Assembly (NCBI GenBank): GCA_023388495.1
Contig: JAEWGC010000030.1
Coordinates: forward strand, 1-29,820
DNA from: Bacillota bacterium
GTDB lineage: Bacteria; Bacillota; Clostridia; Tissierellales; Tissierellaceae
DNA: 29,820 nt
Direction of reading: 5' to 3'
Made by a program: the position numbers and the translations under genes. Numbering within the stretch: the first letter of the stretch is position 1; every line of letters begins with the position of its first letter. Below the pieces are notes generated by a model that saw only the letters and a program-made list of their open reading frames with translations, was not told the DNA's origin and ran no database searches. This document shows positions 14,987 to 22,348 of this stretch, in pieces.

Positions 14987-15673
14987 CTATAATATTTTTT
15001 TTGGAACAAAGTCTATATAATCACTAGATATGCAATGAACTTCAATACCTTCAACTATTCCTTCAATGGCGTATTTATGTCCCTCAGAGTGTAGATGCCC
15101 ATATATGCATATATCAACATTATATTCCTTCATTATATTGATAAATTCATTTGGGCTTGAGTCTGCATTAAATGGTGGATAATGCAAGACTACTATAATT
15201 TTTTCTACATTATCTTTTATAGAATCTAAGGATAATTTTAGTCTGTTTAGTTCTCTATTAAATACTTTATGATCCTGAGTGTCAAAATCATCCTCGTCTA
15301 TAGATGACCACCCCCTAGTCCCTACAATACCTACGCCGTTATATATGAAGCTATTATTTTGGAGAAAACTAATGGTTTTAAGTCCAAGGTTGTTTAATTT
15401 TTTCAAACTATTCCACCAGTAATCATGATTTCCCTTTATAATTATTTTTGTTCCTGGTAATTCATCTATTTTCAATAAATCTTCATAAGCTTCCTCAAGT
15501 TTTAGTGCCCATGATGTATCTCCTGCTAAGAGAGTTAAATCATCGTCTTTTACAATAGACTTCCAATTATCTATTATCTTTTCCTCATGGTTTAACCAAT
15601 TTTCTCCAAATACATCCATTGGTTTTTCGCCAGTATTATCAAAATGTAAATCTCCAATAGCAAATATCAACAT
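14987..15673 (-). CDS. Calcineurin-like metallophosphoesterase
   Basis: A 228-residue soluble phosphoesterase with all five metal-binding motifs in order: GDLHFD at the N-terminus, LLAGDTSWAL, IIKGNHDYWW, VVLHYPPFN and CIYGHLHSEGH. Two metal ions in such enzymes hydrolyse phosphate mono- or diesters; the substrate of this subfamily is not known to me. The GNHDYWWNSLKKLN and HYPPF variants resemble a conserved clostridial clade often annotated simply as phosphohydrolase. The start is ATG at 15673 with GAGGTGG upstream. It is followed by nagB after 13 nt and preceded by the yhaN gene with a 78-nt gap, so it may belong to either transcription unit. Confidence 0.88.
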   Translation of the reverse strand: MLIFAIGDLHFDNTGEKPMDVFGENWLNHEEKIIDNWKSIVKDDDLTLLAGDTSWALKLEEAYEDLLKIDELPGTKIIIKGNHDYWWNSLKKLNNLGLKTISFLQNNSFIYNGVGIVGTRGWSSIDEDDFDTQDHKVFNRELNRLKLSLDSIKDNVEKIIVVLHYPPFNADSSPNEFINIMKEYNVDICIYGHLHSEGHKYAIEGIVEGIEVHCISSDYIDFVPKKIL

Positions 15674-15751
15674 ACCACCTCAATTAATCTTGTTGTTTAA
15701 CGTGAAGCTGTAATTCAGTATCTTCAACAAGTTTTTAGTTAATGTAATACT

Positions 15752-17887
15752 TTAGGTTAAGTTGATTAAGTTAAATTCAACACCTAAATTCTCTAATATC
15801 TCTCTTTCCCGATTGTGGCAGGTAAATAGAATAATTTGTCTTTCAGCTGAAATATCAATTAAAAAGTTTATAATATTTACAAGTCTATTATCATCATATT
15901 GAGTAAAGCAATCATCTAATATTAAAGGCAGTCTATTATCTACCATAGAATTAACTATACCAAATCTAAGGGAAAAATATAATTGATCTATTGTTCCACC
16001 ACTTAAATTATTTATATCTACTATTTCCCTGGTAATAGGATTTTCAACACCAATGTTTAAGGTTTCACTAATCCTAACATTATTATATTTTCCTCCTGTA
16101 ATTTTCTCAACTATTTTTCCTACCTTTTTATTTATTGAAGGAGCAAACTGACTGTGTATATCCTTTGATAGTTCCTCAATAACATTAGCCGCAATTTCAA
16201 GGGACTTATACTTATTTTCCAATTCTTCTTTGTATTTTTTCTTCCTATCTAATTCTTCTTCTATTACAACTAATCTCTCCATATTTTTTCCTAGAATATT
16301 GATATTCTCTTCTACCCCTTTTAACGCAATCTTAAAATCCGAGATATTTTCTTTTACTCTCTCAATTTGATATCTTAATTGATTTTTGTCCATATCTTGA
16401 ACTTTATTATTCATATCTATATAAAAATTATTGAGTTCCTTAGTTAAACCTTCTATTGTATTTTGACCTAAGACTTTTGTAAGAACTTCACTTTTCCATT
16501 CTATTTCTTTAATATATTTTTCATATTTATCTTTTTTTCTATAATTCTCAATCTGCAATTTATCTAATAATTCTTTAAGTCCCATCTTATTATCTAAATT
16601 ATAGTTTCCAAGTATATCCTTTTGAATTTTATTTATTTCTTCAATTCTATTTTGTTTTTCTTTTTCTTTATTGCATATATTGTTTATTTCAAGTTTTATA
16701 TGTTCCATAGTAGCATTTGTTTTTTTTAAATTATTTAAAGAATGTCTTAATAAAACAATAACTGGTAATAAAGCAAAAACTATTAAATAATTTTCCATGG
16801 CTACTGCGGTTCCAAGTATAATAATAGCTAATAGTCCCATAATCATTTGAGTAGTTTTGTGGTTTGAGATCTTCCCCTCATAATCTTTATAGTCCCTTTT
16901 TAAAAATTCTATTTTGCTATCTTCTTTATTATATAAAATCCTATTCTTTTCTTCCTCTATTTTCTCATAATAGTTATAGTCTTTAGCTACTTCTTCAATT
17001 TTTTTATCATGGATATCCTCATGATTTTCTTTACTCAGGAGATCTAATTTATTTTGAATATTTTCTATTTCACCTGATAATATTTTAGCTTCTTCTAATA
17101 CTCTAGCCTTTTCTAGTACCTCTAAACTTTGTAGTCTTCCATTTAAATCAGATAAGTTTCTTATCTCTATCTCGAGATTTTCATTTAATCTTATTTTTTC
17201 TTCTAGATATGATTCATAGGAATCTTTTTCTACTAATATATTTCTTTTTTCTTCCTCAAGACTTTCTATATCCTTAAGATTTCTAGCATAGGGTTTCGTT
17301 GGAGCCTTATCAGTTCCGATTTCTCCCATTTTTATCTTTAACTCACCCACTGCCTTATCTACAGATATATTATCATCTAGAGCTGTTGATATATTAACTA
17401 GTTTTTCTGTTACTTCATTGGCTAGTTTATCATCTGTTTTTGTACCTAGCTGTTTAATAAATATAGTGTTGGAAAAAACTCTAGTATTAAATCCAAAGAA
17501 GTGAATACCTGGCTGCAATATTTTCCCATTTCCCGTATCTATATTTTTAGTAATATCTACTCCTGTAGTCTCATCTAGAACTCTAGTCTGTTCTTCTCCT
17601 TTAGTAAATATCCTTTCAATTCGATAATTCTTTCCATTGTATCTAAATCTTATAATGCCTGCATATCTACTATTATCCCATGGGTTGTATTTTTCATATT
17701 CTGGTAAATAATCTCTCCTCTTTACATTAGGTTTTAAAAATCCATAGAACATACCATCAATAAAACTATGTAATGTTGACTTGCCAGCTTCATTTTCTCC
17801 ATAAATAAGATTAATACCATCTTTTAAAATAATGCTTTGATTTTTAAATTTACCAAAACCAATTAAATTAAGTTCTTTAAGAAGCAT
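15752..17887 (-). CDS. yhaN: YhaN-type SMC/SbcC-like ATPase with internal membrane pair
   Basis: A 711-residue AAA/ABC-type ATPase. The N-terminus has LNLIGFGKFKNQSI and Walker A GENEAGKST (residues 30-38), followed by the YhaN mark YLPEYEKYNPWDNSRYAG. Long charged coiled coil follows (about residues 200-345 and 390-600), interrupted by a hydrophobic hairpin (MGLLAIIILGTAVAM and YLIVFALLPVIVLL, about residues 345-385) that looks like two membrane helices. The C-terminus has signature NLSGGTIDQLYFSLR and Walker B RLPLILDDCFTQYDD. With YhaO it should form a Rad50/Mre11-like nuclease complex, here probably tethered to the membrane. B. subtilis YhaN is longer (about 960 residues), so the coiled coil is short. 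It starts 2 nt after yhaO. Confidence 0.85.
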   Translation of the reverse strand: MLLKELNLIGFGKFKNQSIILKDGINLIYGENEAGKSTLHSFIDGMFYGFLKPNVKRRDYLPEYEKYNPWDNSRYAGIIRFRYNGKNYRIERIFTKGEEQTRVLDETTGVDITKNIDTGNGKILQPGIHFFGFNTRVFSNTIFIKQLGTKTDDKLANEVTEKLVNISTALDDNISVDKAVGELKIKMGEIGTDKAPTKPYARNLKDIESLEEEKRNILVEKDSYESYLEEKIRLNENLEIEIRNLSDLNGRLQSLEVLEKARVLEEAKILSGEIENIQNKLDLLSKENHEDIHDKKIEEVAKDYNYYEKIEEEKNRILYNKEDSKIEFLKRDYKDYEGKISNHKTTQMIMGLLAIIILGTAVAMENYLIVFALLPVIVLLRHSLNNLKKTNATMEHIKLEINNICNKEKEKQNRIEEINKIQKDILGNYNLDNKMGLKELLDKLQIENYRKKDKYEKYIKEIEWKSEVLTKVLGQNTIEGLTKELNNFYIDMNNKVQDMDKNQLRYQIERVKENISDFKIALKGVEENINILGKNMERLVVIEEELDRKKKYKEELENKYKSLEIAANVIEELSKDIHSQFAPSINKKVGKIVEKITGGKYNNVRISETLNIGVENPITREIVDINNLSGGTIDQLYFSLRFGIVNSMVDNRLPLILDDCFTQYDDNRLVNIINFLIDISAERQIILFTCHNREREILENLGVEFNLINLT

Positions 17888-17889
17888 AT

Positions 17890-18978
17890 CTAATCTCTCC
17901 CCTTCAAGAGTACTTCTAGTCCCGCATATAAGGCCTCTTTAATTATAGGATTGTCCAAATCTTTTTCTTTCATAGTAGATATAAACTGACCTATTATATT
18001 TTCTCTATTATCCTCTTCTAACTCTTCTAAATCGTAGTCCCAAATAGTATTATCTATTAATTCTATATGATAAAAATCATTATTTAAATCCTTACTCAAG
18101 TTTTGGGCTATAATACCTCTTTGAATAATACCCTTAAGATATATTCTATAAAAGTCCATCCTCTTATTTCCTATATCTATATTTTTTATTTCCCCAACTA
18201 TATCAGGATATCCCATATTTTCATTTATTGTTACTTCTGTTTCAATAAATTTTCTTTTGCTAAAAGGAACAAACTCTAATTCTATACTTTTATTATCTAT
18301 CAATCCCTTAATTATACCTCTTTCTCCCAATTCACCAAAGTCTAGAGGCTCTGGACAGCCAGAATAGGCTATTCTATTAGATAGAATCTGTGGCTTGTGA
18401 ATATGTCCTAAGGCTATATAGTCCATATTTAAATTATTTAACTCCTGCAAATCTAAAGGAAGATATGTTGAACTAGGAGCTAAATCTCCATGAATTAATA
18501 GTATATTGTTTTTATCTTTATCTACTTTTTTTCCAAATTCTCTAAATAAATCGTTTTCACGAATTTCAGCAGTATCCCAACTATATCCATATATTACAGT
18601 ATTTAAATCCTCAAATTCCTTTTCTTGTATTCCTTCTCCGTCAAAAATAGTGACATTATCAGTCCACTCAATTCTATGGTATAGGGATCTCCTTCCTTTA
18701 TAATCATGATTTCCAGCAGATATAACGATATTGATATTTTCTGCTGTTCTAAAGGTGTCCCTCACCCTAGTAATATCACCTATAGTAAAATAAGCTTCTT
18801 CAAATAAATCCCCAGCAATTAATAAAAAATCCACTTCGCTTTCCTTAGCATATTCTACTATCCTTTCAAATGTAGACCATAATTCTCTTCTTCTTTCCAT
18901 AGCCTTTTCTTCTCCAAAAGAAACATTTTTAAACTTTAGGCCAAGGTGCAAATCTGCCGTATGGATAAACCTAATCAA
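17890..18978 (-). CDS. yhaO: YhaO-type DNA repair exonuclease (SbcD/Mre11-like)
   Basis: A 362-residue metallophosphoesterase of the SbcD/Mre11 group. Motifs in order: HTADLHLGLKFKNVSF, LIAGDLFEEAYF, VISAGNHDYKG, LLIHGDLAPSST and YIALGHIHKPQIL, then SGCPEPLDFGELGERG. These give the two-metal nuclease site. The C-terminal part (about residues 240-362) is a capping or ATPase-docking region of low similarity. It is adjacent to the SbcC-like ATPase, as in B. subtilis yhaO-yhaN, which argues for a DNA-end-processing complex. The start is TTG at 18978, with GGAGGAG placed 7 nt upstream. An extended -10 promoter precedes it. B. subtilis YhaO is about 40 residues longer. Confidence 0.88.
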   Translation of the reverse strand: MIRFIHTADLHLGLKFKNVSFGEEKAMERRRELWSTFERIVEYAKESEVDFLLIAGDLFEEAYFTIGDITRVRDTFRTAENINIVISAGNHDYKGRRSLYHRIEWTDNVTIFDGEGIQEKEFEDLNTVIYGYSWDTAEIRENDLFREFGKKVDKDKNNILLIHGDLAPSSTYLPLDLQELNNLNMDYIALGHIHKPQILSNRIAYSGCPEPLDFGELGERGIIKGLIDNKSIELEFVPFSKRKFIETEVTINENMGYPDIVGEIKNIDIGNKRMDFYRIYLKGIIQRGIIAQNLSKDLNNDFYHIELIDNTIWDYDLEELEEDNRENIIGQFISTMKEKDLDNPIIKEALYAGLEVLLKGRD

Positions 18979-19008
18979 ATTATCACTCCTCCAAATTATG
19001 GTACTAAA

Positions 19009-19017
19009 ATTATATCA
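19009..19017 (-). promoter_or_regulatory. Extended -10 promoter of yhaO-yhaN
   Basis: The minus strand reads TGATATAAT, a perfect TATAAT with TGn extension, about 30 nt upstream of the TTG start. No convincing -35 is seen. Confidence 0.6.
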
Positions 19018-19040
19018 TATAATCATAGATAAATACTATT

Positions 19041-19071
19041 TAAAAAGAAAAGCCAGCTTAAAAGCTGGCTT
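19041..19071 (-). terminator. Intrinsic terminator of the DUF3298-like gene
   Basis: AAGCCAGCTT and AAGCTGGCTT (19050-19059 with 19062-19071) form a strong stem. On the minus strand it is followed by TTCTTTTTAAA. It lies 7 nt from the stop at 19078. Confidence 0.88.
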
Positions 19072-19077
19072 CGTTAT

Positions 19078-19686
19078 TTATGATATCATTCTCCCCAATG
19101 GTCCATTCTCATCTATAATATCTTCTATTTCATATATAGAAATAGGAAAGTAAAGTATTCCATATGAATATGGAGCTATTTCATATTCTTGAAAGAATAT
19201 AGTTAAAGATAGGTCAGCTATATAAAAATCCTGATCTGGTTTTATAGATTTAAATTCTCCTAATGTTTGAATATTCCTTTCTTCAATTTGCTCTTCAACT
19301 TCTTCAGATAAGACCTTAACATAATCAGCACCTAGTTTAAATAAATCCTTTAATTCATATAATCTTCCAGTTTGTATATCAAAGGTCAATCCTTTAACTA
19401 TTGTTAGACCATGAGCTCCCCCAGAAAAAGCATAATTTATTAAAGTTAAAGATAGTATGCCCTTGTCATTGTTTTTAAGCTCCCATGTACCTGTTATTTG
19501 AGTTTTAGGATTATCATAATACCCTTGTTGAGTTATTTGATTGTATATTGCTTCTAATATTAAATTGTTAATTTTATCTTGTACATATATATTTTCTAAT
19601 CCACATACTTGAGGATAATATATTTCAAGTCTAGGCATATCTAGTTTTAAAGTTTTAATTACAACTGGAAAAATATGGTTATCCAT
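19078..19686 (-). CDS. DUF3298/DUF4163-type protein, cytosolic
   Basis: A 202-residue protein that resembles the paired DUF4163-DUF3298 module found in the extracellular part of RsiV and PdaC-like proteins. Marks are LEIYYPQVCGLENIYVQDKINN, then TWELKNNDKGILSLTLINYAFSGGAHGLTIVKGLTFDIQTG and the closing FFQEYEIAPYSYGILYFPI. Unlike RsiV it has no membrane helix and no signal peptide, so it should stay in the cytosol. In RsiV this module binds lysozyme; a role here is unknown. I chose ATG 19686, preceded by AAGGAG at 8 nt; an ATG at 19710 would swallow that site. It forms a single-gene unit with its own terminator. Confidence 0.75.
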   Translation of the reverse strand: MDNHIFPVVIKTLKLDMPRLEIYYPQVCGLENIYVQDKINNLILEAIYNQITQQGYYDNPKTQITGTWELKNNDKGILSLTLINYAFSGGAHGLTIVKGLTFDIQTGRLYELKDLFKLGADYVKVLSEEVEEQIEERNIQTLGEFKSIKPDQDFYIADLSLTIFFQEYEIAPYSYGILYFPISIYEIEDIIDENGPLGRMIS

Positions 19687-19710
19687 GTTATCAACTCCTT
19701 TTCTATTCAT

Positions 19711-19738
19711 ATTATAAAATATGCAACTTCTAGGAGTT
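19711..19738 (-). promoter_or_regulatory. Candidate promoter and overlapping inverted repeat before the DUF3298-like gene
   Basis: A perfect TATAAT lies on the minus strand at 19716-19711. Upstream, AACTTCTAGGAGTT (19725-19738) is a palindrome except for one mismatched pair and covers the -35 region. It could be an operator; no regulator is known. Confidence 0.35.
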
Positions 19739-19749
19739 CGTGATAATTT

Positions 19750-20679
19750 TTATGTATTTAATAACCATTTTTCAATTTCCACATTGAAGCCAGATTCTCC
19801 TCTTATTTCTCTAGAAGCTTTGATATAGGATTTTATTGGTTTCTTATAATCATACATCTCTACCCAAGGGAGTATTGCTTCCTTACCATAAAATTTGTAT
19901 AAGGAACTTACCATATAATATCCTATAGAGTAAATATCCACACTACCTAAACTATCTATATTACCTTCCTTTATTTTCAATAAAACACTGTTTAGTTCTT
20001 CAAATTTCTTGTCTATTAATTTTATTTTTTCCTTAGTAAGAGTCCCTACTGGGTCATCTTTTTCTATAACCTCACCATGTTGTATAAGGCACGCTATACC
20101 TTCCTCTAAAATCTTACCTAATATCTCATAAATATATTTACTGTTTAAATTATCAAGAAACAGATTTTTAAATTTATTACTTAGAGAAATATTCCTGCAA
20201 TGAAATAGTTCATGGCTAATTACTTTAATAAACTCTTCTAGATTATTAAAGTAATTTATATAATTAATAAATATATCTTTTCTATATACTGTAAATCCTC
20301 CATCTATCCCTCCTGCATAGAGGTAAATATTCCGTTGAATTTTTATATCTCTAGGTACAATTTTGAATACATTTTCTAATGCCCCACTAATAATCTTATC
20401 ACAATTTTCTTCTATATATAATAGATTGTCCTTTAGTATAGATAAATTCTCCTTCAATATATAAAATCCATATTTGTCCTTATACTCATCCTTTTTCTTT
20501 AACTCAATCAATTCTTTTATTATCATAGTCCTACTAATGTCCCTATCAAAGCTTCTTTCATGTTCTATAAAAGCCTTCATGGCTTTTGTTTTTGTAAACT
20601 CTACTAATCTATTGTAGCTAATAGAGTTATCTTCAATTATTTCTAATAACAGTTTTATTCCTTCTATTTTGATTTTCAC
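19750..20679 (-). CDS. Putative gluzincin-type zinc peptidase of unknown family (DUF5700-like)
   Basis: A 309-residue soluble protein with a zinc-protease helix VISHELFHCRN: His156, Glu157 and His160 form HExxH. A second helix, ILEEGIACLIQ, offers Glu192 or Glu193 as third ligand 32-33 residues later, the gluzincin layout. N-terminal of it are a charged helical region and a YAGGIDGGFTVY strand. No signal peptide is present. The pattern recalls the DUF5700 group of putative zinc peptidases, but I cannot verify this. The start is GTG at 20679. Its only plausible ribosome-binding site, AGAGAGG, lies in the 3' arm of the preceding terminator, with the U-tract as spacer. No substrate can be named. 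Confidence 0.7.
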   Translation of the reverse strand: MKIKIEGIKLLLEIIEDNSISYNRLVEFTKTKAMKAFIEHERSFDRDISRTMIIKELIELKKKDEYKDKYGFYILKENLSILKDNLLYIEENCDKIISGALENVFKIVPRDIKIQRNIYLYAGGIDGGFTVYRKDIFINYINYFNNLEEFIKVISHELFHCRNISLSNKFKNLFLDNLNSKYIYEILGKILEEGIACLIQHGEVIEKDDPVGTLTKEKIKLIDKKFEELNSVLLKIKEGNIDSLGSVDIYSIGYYMVSSLYKFYGKEAILPWVEMYDYKKPIKSYIKASREIRGESGFNVEIEKWLLNT

Positions 20680-20732
20680 AAAAAAACCCTCTCTTAAAGC
20701 GTTATACTAAATGTATATGGCTTTAAGAGAGG
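20680..20732 (-). terminator. Intrinsic terminator of the isochorismatase-fold gene, sharing the next gene's ribosome-binding site
   Basis: A perfect 13-bp stem (CCTCTCTTAAAGC at 20688-20700 with GCTTTAAGAGAGG at 20720-20732) closes a 19-nt loop. On the minus strand it is followed by GTTTTTTTG, a classical terminator. The same 3' arm supplies AGAGAGG for the GTG start at 20679, and the T-run is the spacer. Confidence 0.88.
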
Positions 20733-20746
20733 AGTATTCTTTATTC

Positions 20747-21295
20747 TTATTTAATTAATTTAGATAAAACCTTAAATTCTGGAGTGCCAGCTCTCTTTAG
20801 AAGGTCAAAGACAATGGCTTCTGTATTTGATATAACTGCTCCAACATCTTTTATGAGTTCTAATCCATTTAAGAAATTGTCCTTTCTTCTTGAGCATGCA
20901 GCATCTCTTGCTACAAATACTTCATATCCATTATCTACTAAATCCCTAACAGTTTGGAAAACGCATATATGAGTCTCCATACCTGTTATAATTACTTTTT
21001 TTCTTCCTGTTGCTTCTAAGGCTTCTTTGACTTCATCTGTATATGCAGTAAAGCTAGTTTTTTCAAAGATTTTTGAGTTTTCCGCTGAGTCTTTTATCTC
21101 AGATACTGTAGGTCCTATTCCCTTTGGATATTGCTCTGTAATGATTATTGGCATATCCATTTCTTTTGCAGCAGTGATTAATATCTTTGTATTGTCAATT
21201 ACTTGCTCCTTGTATTTCATTATTGAAGCTAGTTTTTCTTGAATATCAATAATAAGCAATACCGTATTATCCTTATTTAATGTATATTTGCCCAC
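20747..21295 (-). CDS. Isochorismatase-fold cysteine hydrolase (YcaC-like)
   Basis: A 182-residue enzyme with the Asp-Lys-Cys triad of the superfamily: Asp17 in LLIIDIQEKL, Lys79 in FEKTSFTA, and Cys111 in ITGMETHICVFQTVRDL. The TEQYPKGIG segment and the METHICV motif place it with YcaC-like hydrolases rather than true isochorismatases or nicotinamidases, which have different metal ligands. The physiological substrate is not known. The start is GTG at 21295 with GAGGAG 7 nt upstream. It lies 16 nt after the PfkB-like gene and ends at a strong terminator, so it is the last gene of the MBL-ADH-PfkB transcription unit. Confidence 0.88.
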   Translation of the reverse strand: MGKYTLNKDNTVLLIIDIQEKLASIMKYKEQVIDNTKILITAAKEMDMPIIITEQYPKGIGPTVSEIKDSAENSKIFEKTSFTAYTDEVKEALEATGRKKVIITGMETHICVFQTVRDLVDNGYEVFVARDAACSRRKDNFLNGLELIKDVGAVISNTEAIVFDLLKRAGTPEFKVLSKLIK

Positions 21296-21311
21296 TACAC
21301 CACTCCTCTAC

Positions 21312-22244
21312 TTAATAATTAATAGGATAGATTTCTATTTGACTCATAAATCTTTTTATATCACTTACTTCAATCTTCATTATATCAGACTCAAAATTAG
21401 ATACAATGTTAAATGCTTGTCCTAATCTTATTGCCATTTCAATATCATAATTTCTGTTTATTCCCAATGCAAATCCTGCTGACATAGAATTGTATCCTAA
21501 ATTAGTTATATGATCTCCTAAATAAGGAATCTCTACTCTATAGCCCTTCTCTTGCCCAAGGACTAGACTTCCCTTATCCTGTAAGTCTATGACTACAAAC
21601 TCCACGCCTCTATCTAGTAAATATTTACCTGCCTTAATTATTTCATTTTCAAAATGTAAACTTATTCTAAGAAGGTCTTCAAGTTCTCTTTGTTTTAGTA
21701 TCACCATATAAGGAGTAGCATCGATACCATGAGATAACTCATCTACTCCAACATTTAGGATGAACTTTTTCCCTCTTTTATTAGCTAGTTCTATTAAATC
21801 AAAGTAAATATCCTTTGGTACACCTTGGGGAAGAATAGATCCAAACCCACAAATTATATTATTTTTTTCAATTAATTTAGAATAAAGTTCATAAAATGCC
21901 ACTACTTCCTCTCGAGTAACCCTAGGCCCTTCTTCAGATATAGTAGTATAGTTTTCCGCATCCTTTAGCCTAATAATAGTCCTAGTTTCCTCTCTTATAG
22001 GTATAAATTCATGGGCTATCTTCATTTCTGATAATCGTCTATGAAAATATTCTCCATTTATACCCCCTAGAAAACCAGTAATAAAAGAACTCTCATTGAA
22101 AGCATCTAGTAAAACTGAGGAAACAAAACCCTTCCCACCTGGATTACAGCTAAAGGTTTTTGTATTATTAGCCTTCCCCAAATAAACCTTATCTAAAATA
22201 TAGTTTCTATCTACAGTAGGATTAAAATCTATATTTAAAATCAC
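21312..22244 (-). CDS. Degenerate PfkB-family (FruK/LacC-like) protein, probably not an active kinase
   Basis: A 310-residue protein with the overall layout of 1-phosphofructokinase/tagatose-6-phosphate kinase: LNIDFNPTVDRNYILDKVYLGKAN, CNPGGKGFVSSVLLDAF, FLGGINGEYF, GFGSILPQGVPKDIYFDLIELANKRG. Key motifs are altered. The C-terminal GAGDS, which carries the catalytic base, reads LGYNS with Asn252 in place of Asp; GGKGxN(V/T)A has lost its Asn and Ala (GGKGFVSSV); the usual DTSG is NVGV; KPN is LKQ. The frame is fully open and the domain is complete, so it is not a decaying pseudogene by length. It may be a sugar-phosphate-binding regulator. The ATG at 22244 has GGGGGG upstream. It lies between alcohol dehydrogenase and isochorismatase-fold genes. 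Confidence 0.8.
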   Translation of the reverse strand: MILNIDFNPTVDRNYILDKVYLGKANNTKTFSCNPGGKGFVSSVLLDAFNESSFITGFLGGINGEYFHRRLSEMKIAHEFIPIREETRTIIRLKDAENYTTISEEGPRVTREEVVAFYELYSKLIEKNNIICGFGSILPQGVPKDIYFDLIELANKRGKKFILNVGVDELSHGIDATPYMVILKQRELEDLLRISLHFENEIIKAGKYLLDRGVEFVVIDLQDKGSLVLGQEKGYRVEIPYLGDHITNLGYNSMSAGFALGINRNYDIEMAIRLGQAFNIVSNFESDIMKIEVSDIKRFMSQIEIYPINY

Positions 22245-22263
22245 ATTCTTCCCCCCTTTTTTT

Positions 22264-22347
22264 AGTGAATAACTAATAACTAATATTGAATAGCTTTAAG
22301 TAAAGCTTTCGGGTCTTTAGTCTTTTAACTATTCACTTTTCACTATC
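22264..22347. repeat. Intergenic element of degenerate 7-nt repeats around a small hairpin
   Basis: Left flank: AGTGAAT, AACTAAT, AACTAAT, ATTGAAT in register (22264-22291). Centre: AGCTTTAAGTAAAGCT (22292-22307), a hairpin. Right flank, on the opposite strand, again reads in 7-nt steps, AGTGAAA, AGTGAAT, AGTTAAA. The outer AGTGAATA / TATTCACT arms can pair, so the whole forms a long imperfect hairpin in the leader of the PfkB-like gene. Confidence 0.55.
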
Positions 22348-22348
22348 T

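Noticed and set aside
15689..15731. Inverted repeat between yhaN and the metallophosphoesterase gene
   Set aside because: Pairing is CTTGTTG/CAACAAG plus GAAG/CTTC with an 8-nt one-sided bulge and no U-tract; too weak to call a terminator.
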